Shown here: positions 24,940-32,058 of the stretch, in pieces
Layout: every line of letters begins with the position of its first letter
Position numbering within the stretch: the stretch's first letter is position 1
Assembly (NCBI GenBank): GCA_017439665.1
Contig: JAFSIS010000080.1
Span: 1-35,923 of the forward strand
DNA: 35,923 nt
Reading direction: 5' to 3'
Origin: Lachnospiraceae bacterium
GTDB lineage: Bacteria; Bacillota; Clostridia; Lachnospirales; Lachnospiraceae
Translations under genes and position numbers: made by a program
The notes under the pieces: generated by a model
What the model was told of the DNA's origin: nothing
Database searches by the model: none
The model's input: only the letters and a program-made list of their open reading frames with translations

Positions 24940-24964
24940 TAACACACTAAAGTGGAAAAGGCAA
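24936..24964 (-). promoter_or_regulatory. Promoter of the ilvBNNC operon
   Basis: On the minus strand -35 TTGCCT (24959-24964) and -10 TAAAAT (24936-24941) are separated by 17 bases, about 40 bases upstream of ilvB. There is no room for a T-box or long attenuator leader. Confidence 0.6.
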
Positions 24965-25014
24965 TCGGAATCATTCAACATTTTATCCACCTTCCTTTTC
25001 ACTCTGTCAGTCTG

Positions 25015-27438
25015 CTAATCATTGATATCCAATAATCCCTTGATCACGCGAACCGTGTCAGCCGCATCCCTGGCATAGCCATCGGCACCGATCTGAATCT
25101 GATAATCCTCAGTAATAACTGCTCCTCCAATGACAATTTTTGCCTGACAGTTCTGTTCTCTGGCATAGGCAATGACATTCTTCATTTCCTGCATGGTGGT
25201 GGTCATCAATGCAGAAAGGCCGATCACAGCAGCATCGGTTTCCATTGCCGTAGCAACAATCTTTTCCTTGGGAACATCCTTGCCCAGATCATGTACGGTA
25301 AAGCCATAATTTCTTAACATCAGTACTACCAGATTTTTTCCGATATCATGAATATCCCCCTCCACAGTGGCAAAAACCACAGAAGGCATATTTTTTCCTT
25401 CTGTCTGCTTTTCCAAGAGAGGCTGTAAAACAGAAATAGAGGTTTTCATGGCCTCTGCACTGTTGATCAGCTGGGGAAGGAAATATTTTCCCTGGTCAAA
25501 CAGATCTCCAACCTCATTGATAGCCGGTAAAAGGCTGTTCTGTAAAAGTTCATTGGCCTCTCTTCCCTGAGAAAGAAGCTCCTCCGTTACTGCTTTGATC
25601 TGGTTCTTTTTACCTTTAAGAACCAGTTCATACAGAGGAGAATCTCCTTGTGAGACCGTGGCAGCTTCAGCCGTTTCCTTTGGTGCTGCCGCACTGATGG
25701 AAATGGTTTCCATTTTTTCAATGTAGCGGATATCACTATCCTCCTTATTTAACAGAAGATCACTGGCAAAGGCCGCCGCCATCAAGAGATCCTGGCTGGG
25801 ATTTGCTATAGCCATGGTCAGTCCCGCCTGGATAGCCATGGTCAGAAAACCGGCATTGATCATACTCCGCTCCGGCAGACCGAAGGAAATGTTGGACAGA
25901 CCACAGGTGGTGGCAAGCCCCTTTTCCTTACAGTAACGGATGGTCTCCAGAGCTTCCACAGCTCCGGTCTTTTTCGCTCCCACGGTAACCACCAGCCCAT
26001 CTACCACGATGTCCTCTTTCGTAAATCCCAGGGCCAGGGCACGGTCGGTCAGTTCATCAATAATGGCGATTTTTTCTTCCAGAGTTTCCGGAATCCCCTT
26101 ATCGGAAAGAGGCAGAAGAACAAACATTGCCCCGTATTTTTTAGCTACCGGCAGCAGTTTTTCCACCTTTTCTTTTTCCAGGGAAATGGAGTTAAGGAGT
26201 GCCCTTCCGGGATAACGGCGCAGAGCTGCTTCACATACATTGATATAGCTGGAATCAATGGACAGAGGCAGGTTGGTCACCTGGGAAATCTCTTCCAGTG
26301 CCTTCAGCATCATGGCTTCTTCATCAATACCGCTCATGCCCATATTCACATCCAGGATAGCGGCTCCTTTTTCCTCCTGAGCAGTGGCAAACTCGGTAAC
26401 CATCTCCATTTTTCCTGCCCGCAGCTCTTCCTGTAGCTTTTTCTTTCCGGTAGGATTGATCCTCTCCCCTACCACCAGGAAAGGATCATCCAGGCCAAAG
26501 GCTAGTGTCTGACGTTCAGAGGTCACGTATCTTTTCCTGATCTTCTCTCTTTTTACCGGTTGTTTCCCACTCATCTTTGTGGTAAGGGCACGGATATGTG
26601 CAGGCGTGGTTCCACAGCAGCCTCCCAGGATAGAAGCTCCCTGCTCCCAGAGTTTAAGAGTCTCAGAAGCAAACTCCTCTGGTCCCATATTGTATATGGT
26701 ATTTCCCTCTTCATCCAGCATGGGAAGTCCTGCATTGGGCTTGGCGATCAGAGGAATGGAAACAACCGATTTGATCTGCTCAAATAAAGGAATCATCTGC
26801 TGGGGCCCGGTAGAGCAGTTAATACCAAAGGCATCAGCACCGAGACTTTCCAGAACCACTGCCGCTGTCAGAACGTCCGTACCAAAGAGGGCTCTCCCAT
26901 CAGCTTCAAAGGTCATGGTGACCATTACCGGCAACTCACTGACTTCCTTAGCTGCGATCAGGGCAGCGCGGGTTTCCTGCAGACTCATCATGGTTTCTAC
27001 CACCAGAAGATCCACTCCTCCGGCTTCCATATAACGGATCTGCTCCTTATAAATCTCCACCAGCTCTTCAAAATCCATCTTTCCGATAGGAGAAAGCTGC
27101 TCTCCGGTCATGGTGATATCTCCGGCAACCCAGGCTCTATCCCCAGCTGCTTCTTTAGAGATTGCCACCAGATTTCTCAGTACCTCTTCCTGTTTCTCAG
27201 CCATTCCATATTCTGCCAGCTTGATTCGGTTACCGCCAAAGGTACAGGAGTACAGGATATTGGTTCCTGCTTCCACATATTCCCTCTGCAGCTTAAAAAG
27301 TACCTGTGGATTCTCCAACACCCATTTTTCCGGAGATTCTCCGTTAGGCATTCCCCGCATCTGTAAATTGGAGCCTGTTGCTCCATCTAAAAAAAGCAGA
27401 CTTTTTTCGGTAAGCTGTTTGAATTCCTGTTTATTCAT
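25015..27438 (-). CDS. metH: Cobalamin-dependent methionine synthase MetH (lacks activation domain)
   Basis: An 807-residue MetH with three modules. The homocysteine domain (about 1-290) has FLDGATGSNLQMRG and the zinc Cys residues in GINCS and GGCCGT. The methyltetrahydrofolate domain (about 310-570) has VVGERINPTGKKKLQEELRAG and a SIDSS strand. The cobalamin module (about 600-807) has the base-off motif GDIHDIGKNLV, whose His coordinates cobalt. It transfers the methyl of methyl-THF to homocysteine. The C-terminal AdoMet-binding reactivation domain of Escherichia coli MetH (about 1,200 residues) is absent, as in many Clostridia, so reactivation must use a separate protein. The first in-frame ATG is used; its ribosome binding site (GAAGGGAAA) is moderate. 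Its leader contains a perfect 16-bp hairpin and the 378-bp element copy B. Confidence 0.95.
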   Translation of the reverse strand: MNKQEFKQLTEKSLLFLDGATGSNLQMRGMPNGESPEKWVLENPQVLFKLQREYVEAGTNILYSCTFGGNRIKLAEYGMAEKQEEVLRNLVAISKEAAGDRAWVAGDITMTGEQLSPIGKMDFEELVEIYKEQIRYMEAGGVDLLVVETMMSLQETRAALIAAKEVSELPVMVTMTFEADGRALFGTDVLTAAVVLESLGADAFGINCSTGPQQMIPLFEQIKSVVSIPLIAKPNAGLPMLDEEGNTIYNMGPEEFASETLKLWEQGASILGGCCGTTPAHIRALTTKMSGKQPVKREKIRKRYVTSERQTLAFGLDDPFLVVGERINPTGKKKLQEELRAGKMEMVTEFATAQEEKGAAILDVNMGMSGIDEEAMMLKALEEISQVTNLPLSIDSSYINVCEAALRRYPGRALLNSISLEKEKVEKLLPVAKKYGAMFVLLPLSDKGIPETLEEKIAIIDELTDRALALGFTKEDIVVDGLVVTVGAKKTGAVEALETIRYCKEKGLATTCGLSNISFGLPERSMINAGFLTMAIQAGLTMAIANPSQDLLMAAAFASDLLLNKEDSDIRYIEKMETISISAAAPKETAEAATVSQGDSPLYELVLKGKKNQIKAVTEELLSQGREANELLQNSLLPAINEVGDLFDQGKYFLPQLINSAEAMKTSISVLQPLLEKQTEGKNMPSVVFATVEGDIHDIGKNLVVLMLRNYGFTVHDLGKDVPKEKIVATAMETDAAVIGLSALMTTTMQEMKNVIAYAREQNCQAKIVIGGAVITEDYQIQIGADGYARDAADTVRVIKGLLDIND

Positions 27439-27479
27439 CTGTGTAATTTCCCTTCTGTATTAGTATTGATTAAGTTATT

Positions 27480-27514
27480 CTAAGGAAAAGCTGATTAAAT
27501 CAGCTTTTCCTTAG
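27480..27514. repeat. Perfect 16-bp hairpin in the metH leader
   Basis: CTAAGGAAAAGCTGAT pairs perfectly with its complement across a TAA loop, about 40 bases upstream of the metH start. No T run follows on the minus strand. The centre CTGATTAAATCAG recurs at 18829-18841. Confidence 0.7.
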
Positions 27515-27588
27515 TGCACTATCCTTGAAGTGTATTCTTTTCTACTCTATCACAGCAGTGTGAAAATGACCAGAGATTTTCCAAAACT

Positions 27589-27966
27589 GTAGTTTAGATG
27601 AGTAGTGGCCACGACCGAAGGCCGAAACAGTTTTCTTCCAAAACACGCTCTCGCTCCTTTCGAACGCAGCGGACACTAAGATTTGTCCTTCGGACAAATC
27701 AAGTGCCGGCGTTCTCAAAGGGTATTTGGAAGAATAACTTTTTGCCTTCGGTCTGTCTTCCGCTTCATCTAAATCTAAATGCCAGTTTAGCTTGAGAAAG
27801 ACCAATCCCGCAGGAGGATATAGGTTTTCTCTGAAAGCTATCTGAAAACGTCGGTACTTGGTTCGCGTCTTTTGCGAACTTAGTACCGCTACGTTTGAAG
27901 TTAAGCGAGAGCGTGCTTGAAGAGAATACCTATATCCTTTCACGGGACGGCCTCACTCATCTAAAC
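27589..27966 (-). repeat. 378-bp bipartite fold-back element, copy B
   Basis: Read on the minus strand it matches copy A (16589-16966) at roughly 96 percent over the shared core. The ends differ in a pairing-preserving way: here GTTTAGATGAG pairs with CTCATCTAAAC, whereas copy A has GTTTAGTTGAA with TTCACCTAAAC, so one A-T pair is replaced by G-C. In the first half GTCCCGT faces GCGGGAT, where copy A has GTCCCGC facing GCGGGAC. This copy has a 3-base insertion near its far end (GGCCACT). It precedes metH in the same relative orientation as copy A precedes lysR. On the minus strand one frame is open through nearly all of it (27943-27542), without family resemblance or ribosome binding site. 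Confidence 0.88.
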
Positions 27967-28138
27967 GGCAGTTATTTCCAGCGGGAATGAATCTTGCGAA
28001 AAAATGTCGTTTATGGTAAAGTGATACAGGTTATTCGAAGAAGATTCTAGCCAAATTCCTTGACACAAGATCAATTGTCATCAGAATTTAGAAGATAGAA
28101 AAATTTGAAATATAGAAATATAGATAGGGCAGACAGGG
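27967..28138. other. Intergenic region between element B and the lipoprotein gene
   Basis: No gene. For the plus strand a -35 TTGACA lies at 28060-28065 with a weak -10 (AGAATT, 28083-28088) 17 bases on. For metH on the minus strand no convincing promoter was found here, nor a SAM or cobalamin riboswitch pattern. Confidence 0.4.
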
Positions 28139-28672
28139 ATGAAAAGAATGCGTATTAAAAAAGGATTATTACTGATTGGCTTCATGGCGCTTATCATGTT
28201 AACCGGCTGTGGAGAAAGGAAAGAATTAACTGAGTTTAAAGAAAATATGACATCCTTCTATACGGAGATCACCAGTATTGGTGAATCCATGAATGCCATC
28301 TCGCCCGATTCTGAAGATGCGGTTTCTTCTCTTCTTGGCTATCTGGATGCAATGAATCTGCAGTTCCAGTTTCTGGCAGAAATCCAGGTTCCTGCAGAGT
28401 TTGTCAGTATAGAGGCACTGGCAGATGATGCTGCTGACCATATGAGTCAGGCAGTCAGCTATTATCGCCAGGCCTATGAAGGTGAAAGCTTTGATGAAAA
28501 TCTGGCCGAAGCAGCTTCACAACACTATGAAAGTGCCATGAAGAGGGTAAATTATATTGCCACTCTTTTACAGGGAGATATTCCGGAAGATGCCAATGTT
28601 ATCGTAACTGAAGGAGAGGATACAGAATTCACTCCCTATTCAGAGGAAAATGAAAATGATGGTCAGGAATAA
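28139..28672 (+). CDS. Small lipoprotein of unknown function
   Basis: A 177-residue lipoprotein. The signal peptide ends at LTGC (Cys at about residue 24 or 25), so the mature protein should be lipid-anchored outside the membrane. The mature part is mostly helical and acidic: TEFKENMTSFYTEITSIGESM, a four-helix-like middle, and a very acidic tail (EGEDTEFTPYSEENEND). No known domain was recognised. ATGs at 28139 and 28148 are both possible. It converges on the anti-sigma gene, leaving 6 bases between the two stops, with no clear terminator between them. Confidence 0.72.
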   Translation: MKRMRIKKGLLLIGFMALIMLTGCGERKELTEFKENMTSFYTEITSIGESMNAISPDSEDAVSSLLGYLDAMNLQFQFLAEIQVPAEFVSIEALADDAADHMSQAVSYYRQAYEGESFDENLAEAASQHYESAMKRVNYIATLLQGDIPEDANVIVTEGEDTEFTPYSEENENDGQE

Positions 28673-28678
28673 AAACGC

Positions 28679-29569
28679 TTAATATACAAACAGTTTTTCC
28701 CACTCATAATCCGTTTCATCATATAAGATTTCCATTATGGTTTCATTGATTGTTGGCGACACATAAAATCTGGAGAGCATCAGGTTCTTTTGCTCTACTG
28801 CCCCATTCATCGTCGTTCCATCAGTTATACTATCCATCGGTACAAACTTAACAAGAGCGTTAAAGTTAATTATTCCTTCAGGAGAAATATCTAACTGCAT
28901 CCCGATTTCCTGACCAGACGCTGTTTCCACATAATTGAAATCAACCTGCCAGCCAGATGGTTGTTTCAAAATCTTGAAACCCGAATAGGAATCCACCACT
29001 TCGTTCATTTCTTCCAGTGTCTTCATATTTTCCATGAACTTTGCTTTGGCAACCTCGTTATACCATTCAAAGCCGTTCTCCTCAATCTCGCGAATACCTT
29101 CCATAACATTTGGATCCGTTGAGTTTGTTGCCAGTAAATCCTGATATTTTCCCTCAATATCCAGATAGGTATAAGCTCTTTCATAATCACCCAAAGCAAG
29201 TGCCCTCTCAAATCCATAGGCAATCTTTACTGCCTTCAGGTTCCCGTAAGTTATTCCTTCTCCACGGATATAGTTCCAAACAGGCAGTACCACAAAAATG
29301 GTAATAATAATTACGGATAAAATTGTAATTCCTGCCGTTTTCCAGCGATTGATCTTTCGTATTCCCTGTCGGATCTTCTTCGCCTCAATTTTTTCTGAAT
29401 CCACATTTTCCGGCAATTCTTTCATATATTGCTGATATTTTTTTTCGCAATATTTACATTCTTTTAAATGCTCTTCTACAAGCTTTCTTGAATACTCACT
29501 GCAGCAATTATCTTCGTAAAGAGGAATCAGATCCTGTATCACATCACAACTGCTCATTTCTTTTTTCAT
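28679..29569 (-). CDS. Anti-sigma factor with zinc-finger (zf-HC2) domain
   Basis: A 296-residue single-pass membrane protein. The cytoplasmic N-terminus (about 1-75) has the anti-sigma zinc motif H-x3-C-x2-C in EEHLKECKYCEKKY, preceded by CDVIQDLIPLYEDNCCSEYS. A membrane segment follows (about 79-100: ITILSVIIITIFVVLPVWNYI). The extracellular part (about 100-296) has no recognised domain; it contains YAFERALALGDYERAYTYL-like (AYGFERALALGDYERAYTYL) and LDIEGKYQDLL segments. The gene overlaps the sigma gene by four bases (ATG inside the stop context), the usual arrangement for a coupled pair. It should hold the ECF sigma factor inactive until an envelope signal arrives. Confidence 0.85.
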   Translation of the reverse strand: MKKEMSSCDVIQDLIPLYEDNCCSEYSRKLVEEHLKECKYCEKKYQQYMKELPENVDSEKIEAKKIRQGIRKINRWKTAGITILSVIIITIFVVLPVWNYIRGEGITYGNLKAVKIAYGFERALALGDYERAYTYLDIEGKYQDLLATNSTDPNVMEGIREIEENGFEWYNEVAKAKFMENMKTLEEMNEVVDSYSGFKILKQPSGWQVDFNYVETASGQEIGMQLDISPEGIINFNALVKFVPMDSITDGTTMNGAVEQKNLMLSRFYVSPTINETIMEILYDETDYEWEKLFVY

Positions 29570-30051
29570 TTATATTTTTCCATCCTTTCTATCAACATTG
29601 TTTTTCCCCGAAAAAAAGTCACCTTAGCCCAGCTTTCTGACTTTCCAAACAAACCGGAAATCTCCACATATGACAATTCTCCATAAATCCTTAATGTACA
29701 AACTGTTACATAGGGTTCCTGTAGTTTAAGAATTTCCTGCCTCATCAAATTACGCAATTGTTTTTCCAAGACCTCTTCCTCGAAGTCTTTTCCACATGCA
29801 TATTCCGATGAAATTTCCTGATTGGCCCGGAACTTTTGCCTCCTCATTTCTGCCAGCCAGTTATTTTTTGCAATTCCACAAAGCCAGGTATAAATCGAAC
29901 TTCTACCCTCGTATTGTTCAATATGGATAAAAGCTTTGTATAATGTTTCCTGCGTCAGTTCTTCTGCCAGTGTCTGATTACCGGACATTTTTAAGAGGAA
30001 CAGATATATTTTTCTATAATATTTCTCATAAATATCTTTAAACTGTTCCAT
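29566..30051 (-). CDS. ECF-type RNA polymerase sigma factor
   Basis: A 161-residue group 4 (ECF) sigma factor. Region 2 (about 5-75) reads DIYEKYYRKIYLFLLKMSGN, LAEELTQETLYKAF, then YTWLCGIAKNNWLAEMRRQK. Region 4 (about 108-158) has LRIYGELSYVEISGLFGKSESWAKVTFFRGK, the -35-binding helix-turn-helix. There is no region 1.1 or 3. AGGAAGGAAA precedes the ATG. Its gene starts 35 bases downstream of a sequence with a TGTAAC -35 element, typical of ECF promoters, so it probably activates itself. It is coupled to the downstream anti-sigma gene. Confidence 0.9.
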   Translation of the reverse strand: MEQFKDIYEKYYRKIYLFLLKMSGNQTLAEELTQETLYKAFIHIEQYEGRSSIYTWLCGIAKNNWLAEMRRQKFRANQEISSEYACGKDFEEEVLEKQLRNLMRQEILKLQEPYVTVCTLRIYGELSYVEISGLFGKSESWAKVTFFRGKTMLIERMEKYK

Positions 30052-30085
30052 GGTATTTTCCTTCCTGTCTTTGGACGTCCTATAA

Positions 30086-30115
30086 ATTAGATAAACCAGG
30101 ATAAAAAAGGTTACA
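30086..30115 (-). promoter_or_regulatory. Candidate ECF-type promoter of the sigma operon
   Basis: On the minus strand TGTAAC (30110-30115), then 16 bases, then TATCTAAT (30086-30093). The AAC-containing -35 with a following CTTTTTT resembles ECF promoters and is unlike the TTGACA-type promoters nearby. Confidence 0.45.
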
Positions 30116-30156
30116 AGATCATCTGACTAAATTAAAAATTTATTCCCCAAAATATT

Positions 30157-30188
30157 TTAAGGGGTAAACCCAAAGATTCACCCCTTAA
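30157..30188 (-). terminator. Hairpin terminator after the NYN gene
   Basis: TTAAGGGGT pairs perfectly with ACCCCTTAA across a 14-base loop; AATATTTTG follows on the minus strand. It lies about 80 bases past the stop of the NYN-domain gene. Confidence 0.55.
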
Positions 30189-30269
30189 CTTAATAAAAGC
30201 ATTTATCGTCCTTTGTCAAAGGACGGTATCTATCATTATGGAAAAAAATCACTAATAGAATTGGCCGAT

Positions 30270-31118
30270 TTAATCATTCTGTACCTTCCTTACATAGAGG
30301 TTTTCATGAATATTATCCTCAGCCTTTACCTTCTTCATTTCAAAGGAATTCTTATGTTTTTTGATAAAATCAGACATGTTACGGTATCCGTAAATTCGTA
30401 CATCGAAGCCGGGACGGCGTTTATTGATGTAGGCTCCAACCTTTGCCAGAAGCTCCCAGTCATCGTCCAGAATATCCATAATATCCTCAATGATCAGATC
30501 TTCCGTAGGAATACTGATCACCGGTTCATCTCCAATAATCTCTTCCTCTTCAATTTCCCGTTCAGGTTCAGGATGAACCACTTCTCCACCAAAAATCTTC
30601 TTCTTTTTCCGGGATTCTTTTTTCTTTTTATCGGGTGCAGTTCCCTTATTTTCCGGCTCAGGTTCTACCTCCACATCGGTTACCACCGCCTTATAGATCA
30701 GATCCAGAAGCTTGAATTCATCACAGGCTTTGGCAAGAGATTCATTGGTCTTCTTCTCTCCCATTCCGATAACCGTTTTTCCTGCCTCCTTCATCCGGTA
30801 AGCCAGCTTTGTAAAATCACTGTCACTGCTGACCAGACAGATTACATCCACATCCCCCGTATATAAAATGTCCATGGCATCAATGGTCAGTGCCTGATCG
30901 GCAATACTTTTTCCATTGGCATAGCTCATCTGCAAAACAGGAGTGATTCCCTGAAGCGGCATAACCTTATACCAGGATTTTACGGAAGAAGAATCGATAG
31001 AACCATACAAACGGCAGATTTTAATTCTGCCCAGGCGCATAGCCTCCTGCTTAATATACTCTGCATATTTGGGAGCAATATTATCTCCGTCAATTAAAAT
31101 AGCAACCTGCTTTTCCAT
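30270..31118 (-). CDS. NYN (PIN-like) nuclease-fold protein with OST-HTH/LOTUS domain
   Basis: A 282-residue protein. The N-terminal NYN domain (about 1-145) has ILIDGDNIAP (D10, D12), CRLYGSIDSSSVKSW, DQALTIDAMDILY and CLVSSDSDFTKLA, the acidic residues expected in this PIN-like fold for RNA cleavage. A charged linker with a KKKKESRKKKK tract (about 180-200) follows. The C-terminus (about 210-280) matches the OST-HTH/LOTUS pattern with YINKRRPGFDVRIYGYRNMSDFI. LOTUS domains bind RNA, including G-rich RNA, so this is probably an RNA-processing enzyme. I chose the ATG at 31118 because the true domain starts there; the frame from 31169 starts at the -10 region. The target is unknown. Confidence 0.85.
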   Translation of the reverse strand: MEKQVAILIDGDNIAPKYAEYIKQEAMRLGRIKICRLYGSIDSSSVKSWYKVMPLQGITPVLQMSYANGKSIADQALTIDAMDILYTGDVDVICLVSSDSDFTKLAYRMKEAGKTVIGMGEKKTNESLAKACDEFKLLDLIYKAVVTDVEVEPEPENKGTAPDKKKKESRKKKKIFGGEVVHPEPEREIEEEEIIGDEPVISIPTEDLIIEDIMDILDDDWELLAKVGAYINKRRPGFDVRIYGYRNMSDFIKKHKNSFEMKKVKAEDNIHENLYVRKVQND

Positions 31119-31196
31119 TTTCAATCTAACCTTTCTCTCTTCTATGGACGTTTTGTTGTAGTATACCATATTTCAAAAGGCTTGGCACAAAAAAAC

Positions 31197-31691
31197 TTAT
31201 CCCTCCAGGATCACCCGCCACATTTCTACCAGCTGTTCCAGAGAAAAACGGCAATTTAAAGGGCTGGTAGACTGCAGAACCATGATTTCTTTTCCGGTTA
31301 TGGGCTGGACCAGTTTACGGTAATATTTTCCGGCCGCACCGCCGTTGGCATAGATCTTTTGTATGGAAGTTTTCTGTAACACCCCCTGAATATCAGCAGC
31401 CACCGGATTTTTGATACTGCTGTCGCTGGACCCCATAATATCACAGCTGTCCAGTACATCCCAAATGGCGATCTTATTTTCCAATAGCATCTTCTTTTTT
31501 TCTTCAATGGTGGCAGGAAGTTCCCACTCCAATAGTTTTGCCAGCACCATCCAGAACCGGTTTTTGGGATGACCGTAATAAAATCCCTGTTCTCTGGACT
31601 TTACCGAGGGCAGACTTCCCAGGATCAGAATTTTGGAATGCTCATCATAGACCGGATCAAATCCATGCTTTACGTGGGTATATTCTGCCAT
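31197..31691 (-). CDS. DNA-deoxyinosine (hypoxanthine-DNA) glycosylase
   Basis: A 164-residue enzyme of the uracil-DNA glycosylase superfamily, closest to the hypoxanthine-DNA glycosylase (family 6) group. The first motif is GSLPSVKS (25-32). A GHPKNRFW segment follows that contacts the base, and the second motif is STSPLN (141-146), with a following RFSLEQLVEMW helix. It should remove deaminated adenine (hypoxanthine) from DNA. AGAGGAGG lies 3-4 bases before the ATG. The start overlaps the end of the upstream small gene by 22 bases, so the two are translationally coupled. The family call is from motifs; uracil activity cannot be excluded. Confidence 0.85.
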   Translation of the reverse strand: MAEYTHVKHGFDPVYDEHSKILILGSLPSVKSREQGFYYGHPKNRFWMVLAKLLEWELPATIEEKKKMLLENKIAIWDVLDSCDIMGSSDSSIKNPVAADIQGVLQKTSIQKIYANGGAAGKYYRKLVQPITGKEIMVLQSTSPLNCRFSLEQLVEMWRVILEG

Positions 31692-31966
31692 CTTTCCTCC
31701 TCTTTTGTCTGCTGATTCAAATATCCTGCCCGCTTATTTACCACCATGGCAAGAATCTGCTTTGCTTCCCGATCATCCCTTCGATTGATACATTGGCGAA
31801 GACCGGTAAAGTTCTTCTCAAACTCTGCAATCCCTGCTTCCTTCGCCCTCGTGTCCATCCGGCGGATGATCATAGCCGCACTCTGCCACTGCTTACGGCT
31901 GATGGCCTGTCCCAGACGCATAAAATCCTGGCTCTTATAAAATTCCAGTTTTGGATCTGTGTTCAT
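31670..31966 (-). CDS. Small helical protein of unknown function
   Basis: A 98-residue, mostly helical and basic protein with no recognised domain (for example SAAMIIRRMDTRAKEAGIAEFEK). It is soluble, with no signal. AGGAGG lies 4 bases before the ATG. Its last 22 bases overlap the glycosylase gene, which suggests an operon and translational coupling. It may help the glycosylase, but nothing in the sequence proves it. Confidence 0.6.
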   Translation of the reverse strand: MNTDPKLEFYKSQDFMRLGQAISRKQWQSAAMIIRRMDTRAKEAGIAEFEKNFTGLRQCINRRDDREAKQILAMVVNKRAGYLNQQTKEEERWQNIPT

Positions 31967-31997
31967 GCGGCCTCCTATATGCCCTGTTATGACTGTT

Positions 31998-32026
31998 CGT
32001 AACTGTCCAGTACCTTTACAGTTACG
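31998..32026. repeat. Short palindrome related to the 18607 fold-back ends
   Basis: CGTAACTGT pairs perfectly with ACAGTTACG across an 11-base loop. The left side, GTAACTGTCCAGTAC, matches the fold-back end GTAACTATTCAGTAC in 13 of 15 bases. On the plus strand a T run follows (CCTTTTTCT), giving it the form of a plus-strand terminator with no plus-strand gene in front. Confidence 0.55.
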
Positions 32027-32058
32027 AGCCTTTTTCTATAATGGGTCCGTCAGGGGGA

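Noticed and set aside
24899..25014. T-box leader or leucine attenuator for ilvB
   Set aside because: The promoter lies only about 40 bases before ilvB and no T-box sequence is present.
27439..28138. SAM or cobalamin riboswitch upstream of metH
   Set aside because: No consensus core is seen; the space is taken by the 16-bp hairpin and element B.
31991..32036. Plus-strand terminator for a plus-strand gene
   Set aside because: No plus-strand gene lies upstream; the hairpin is better explained as a member of the short repeat family.
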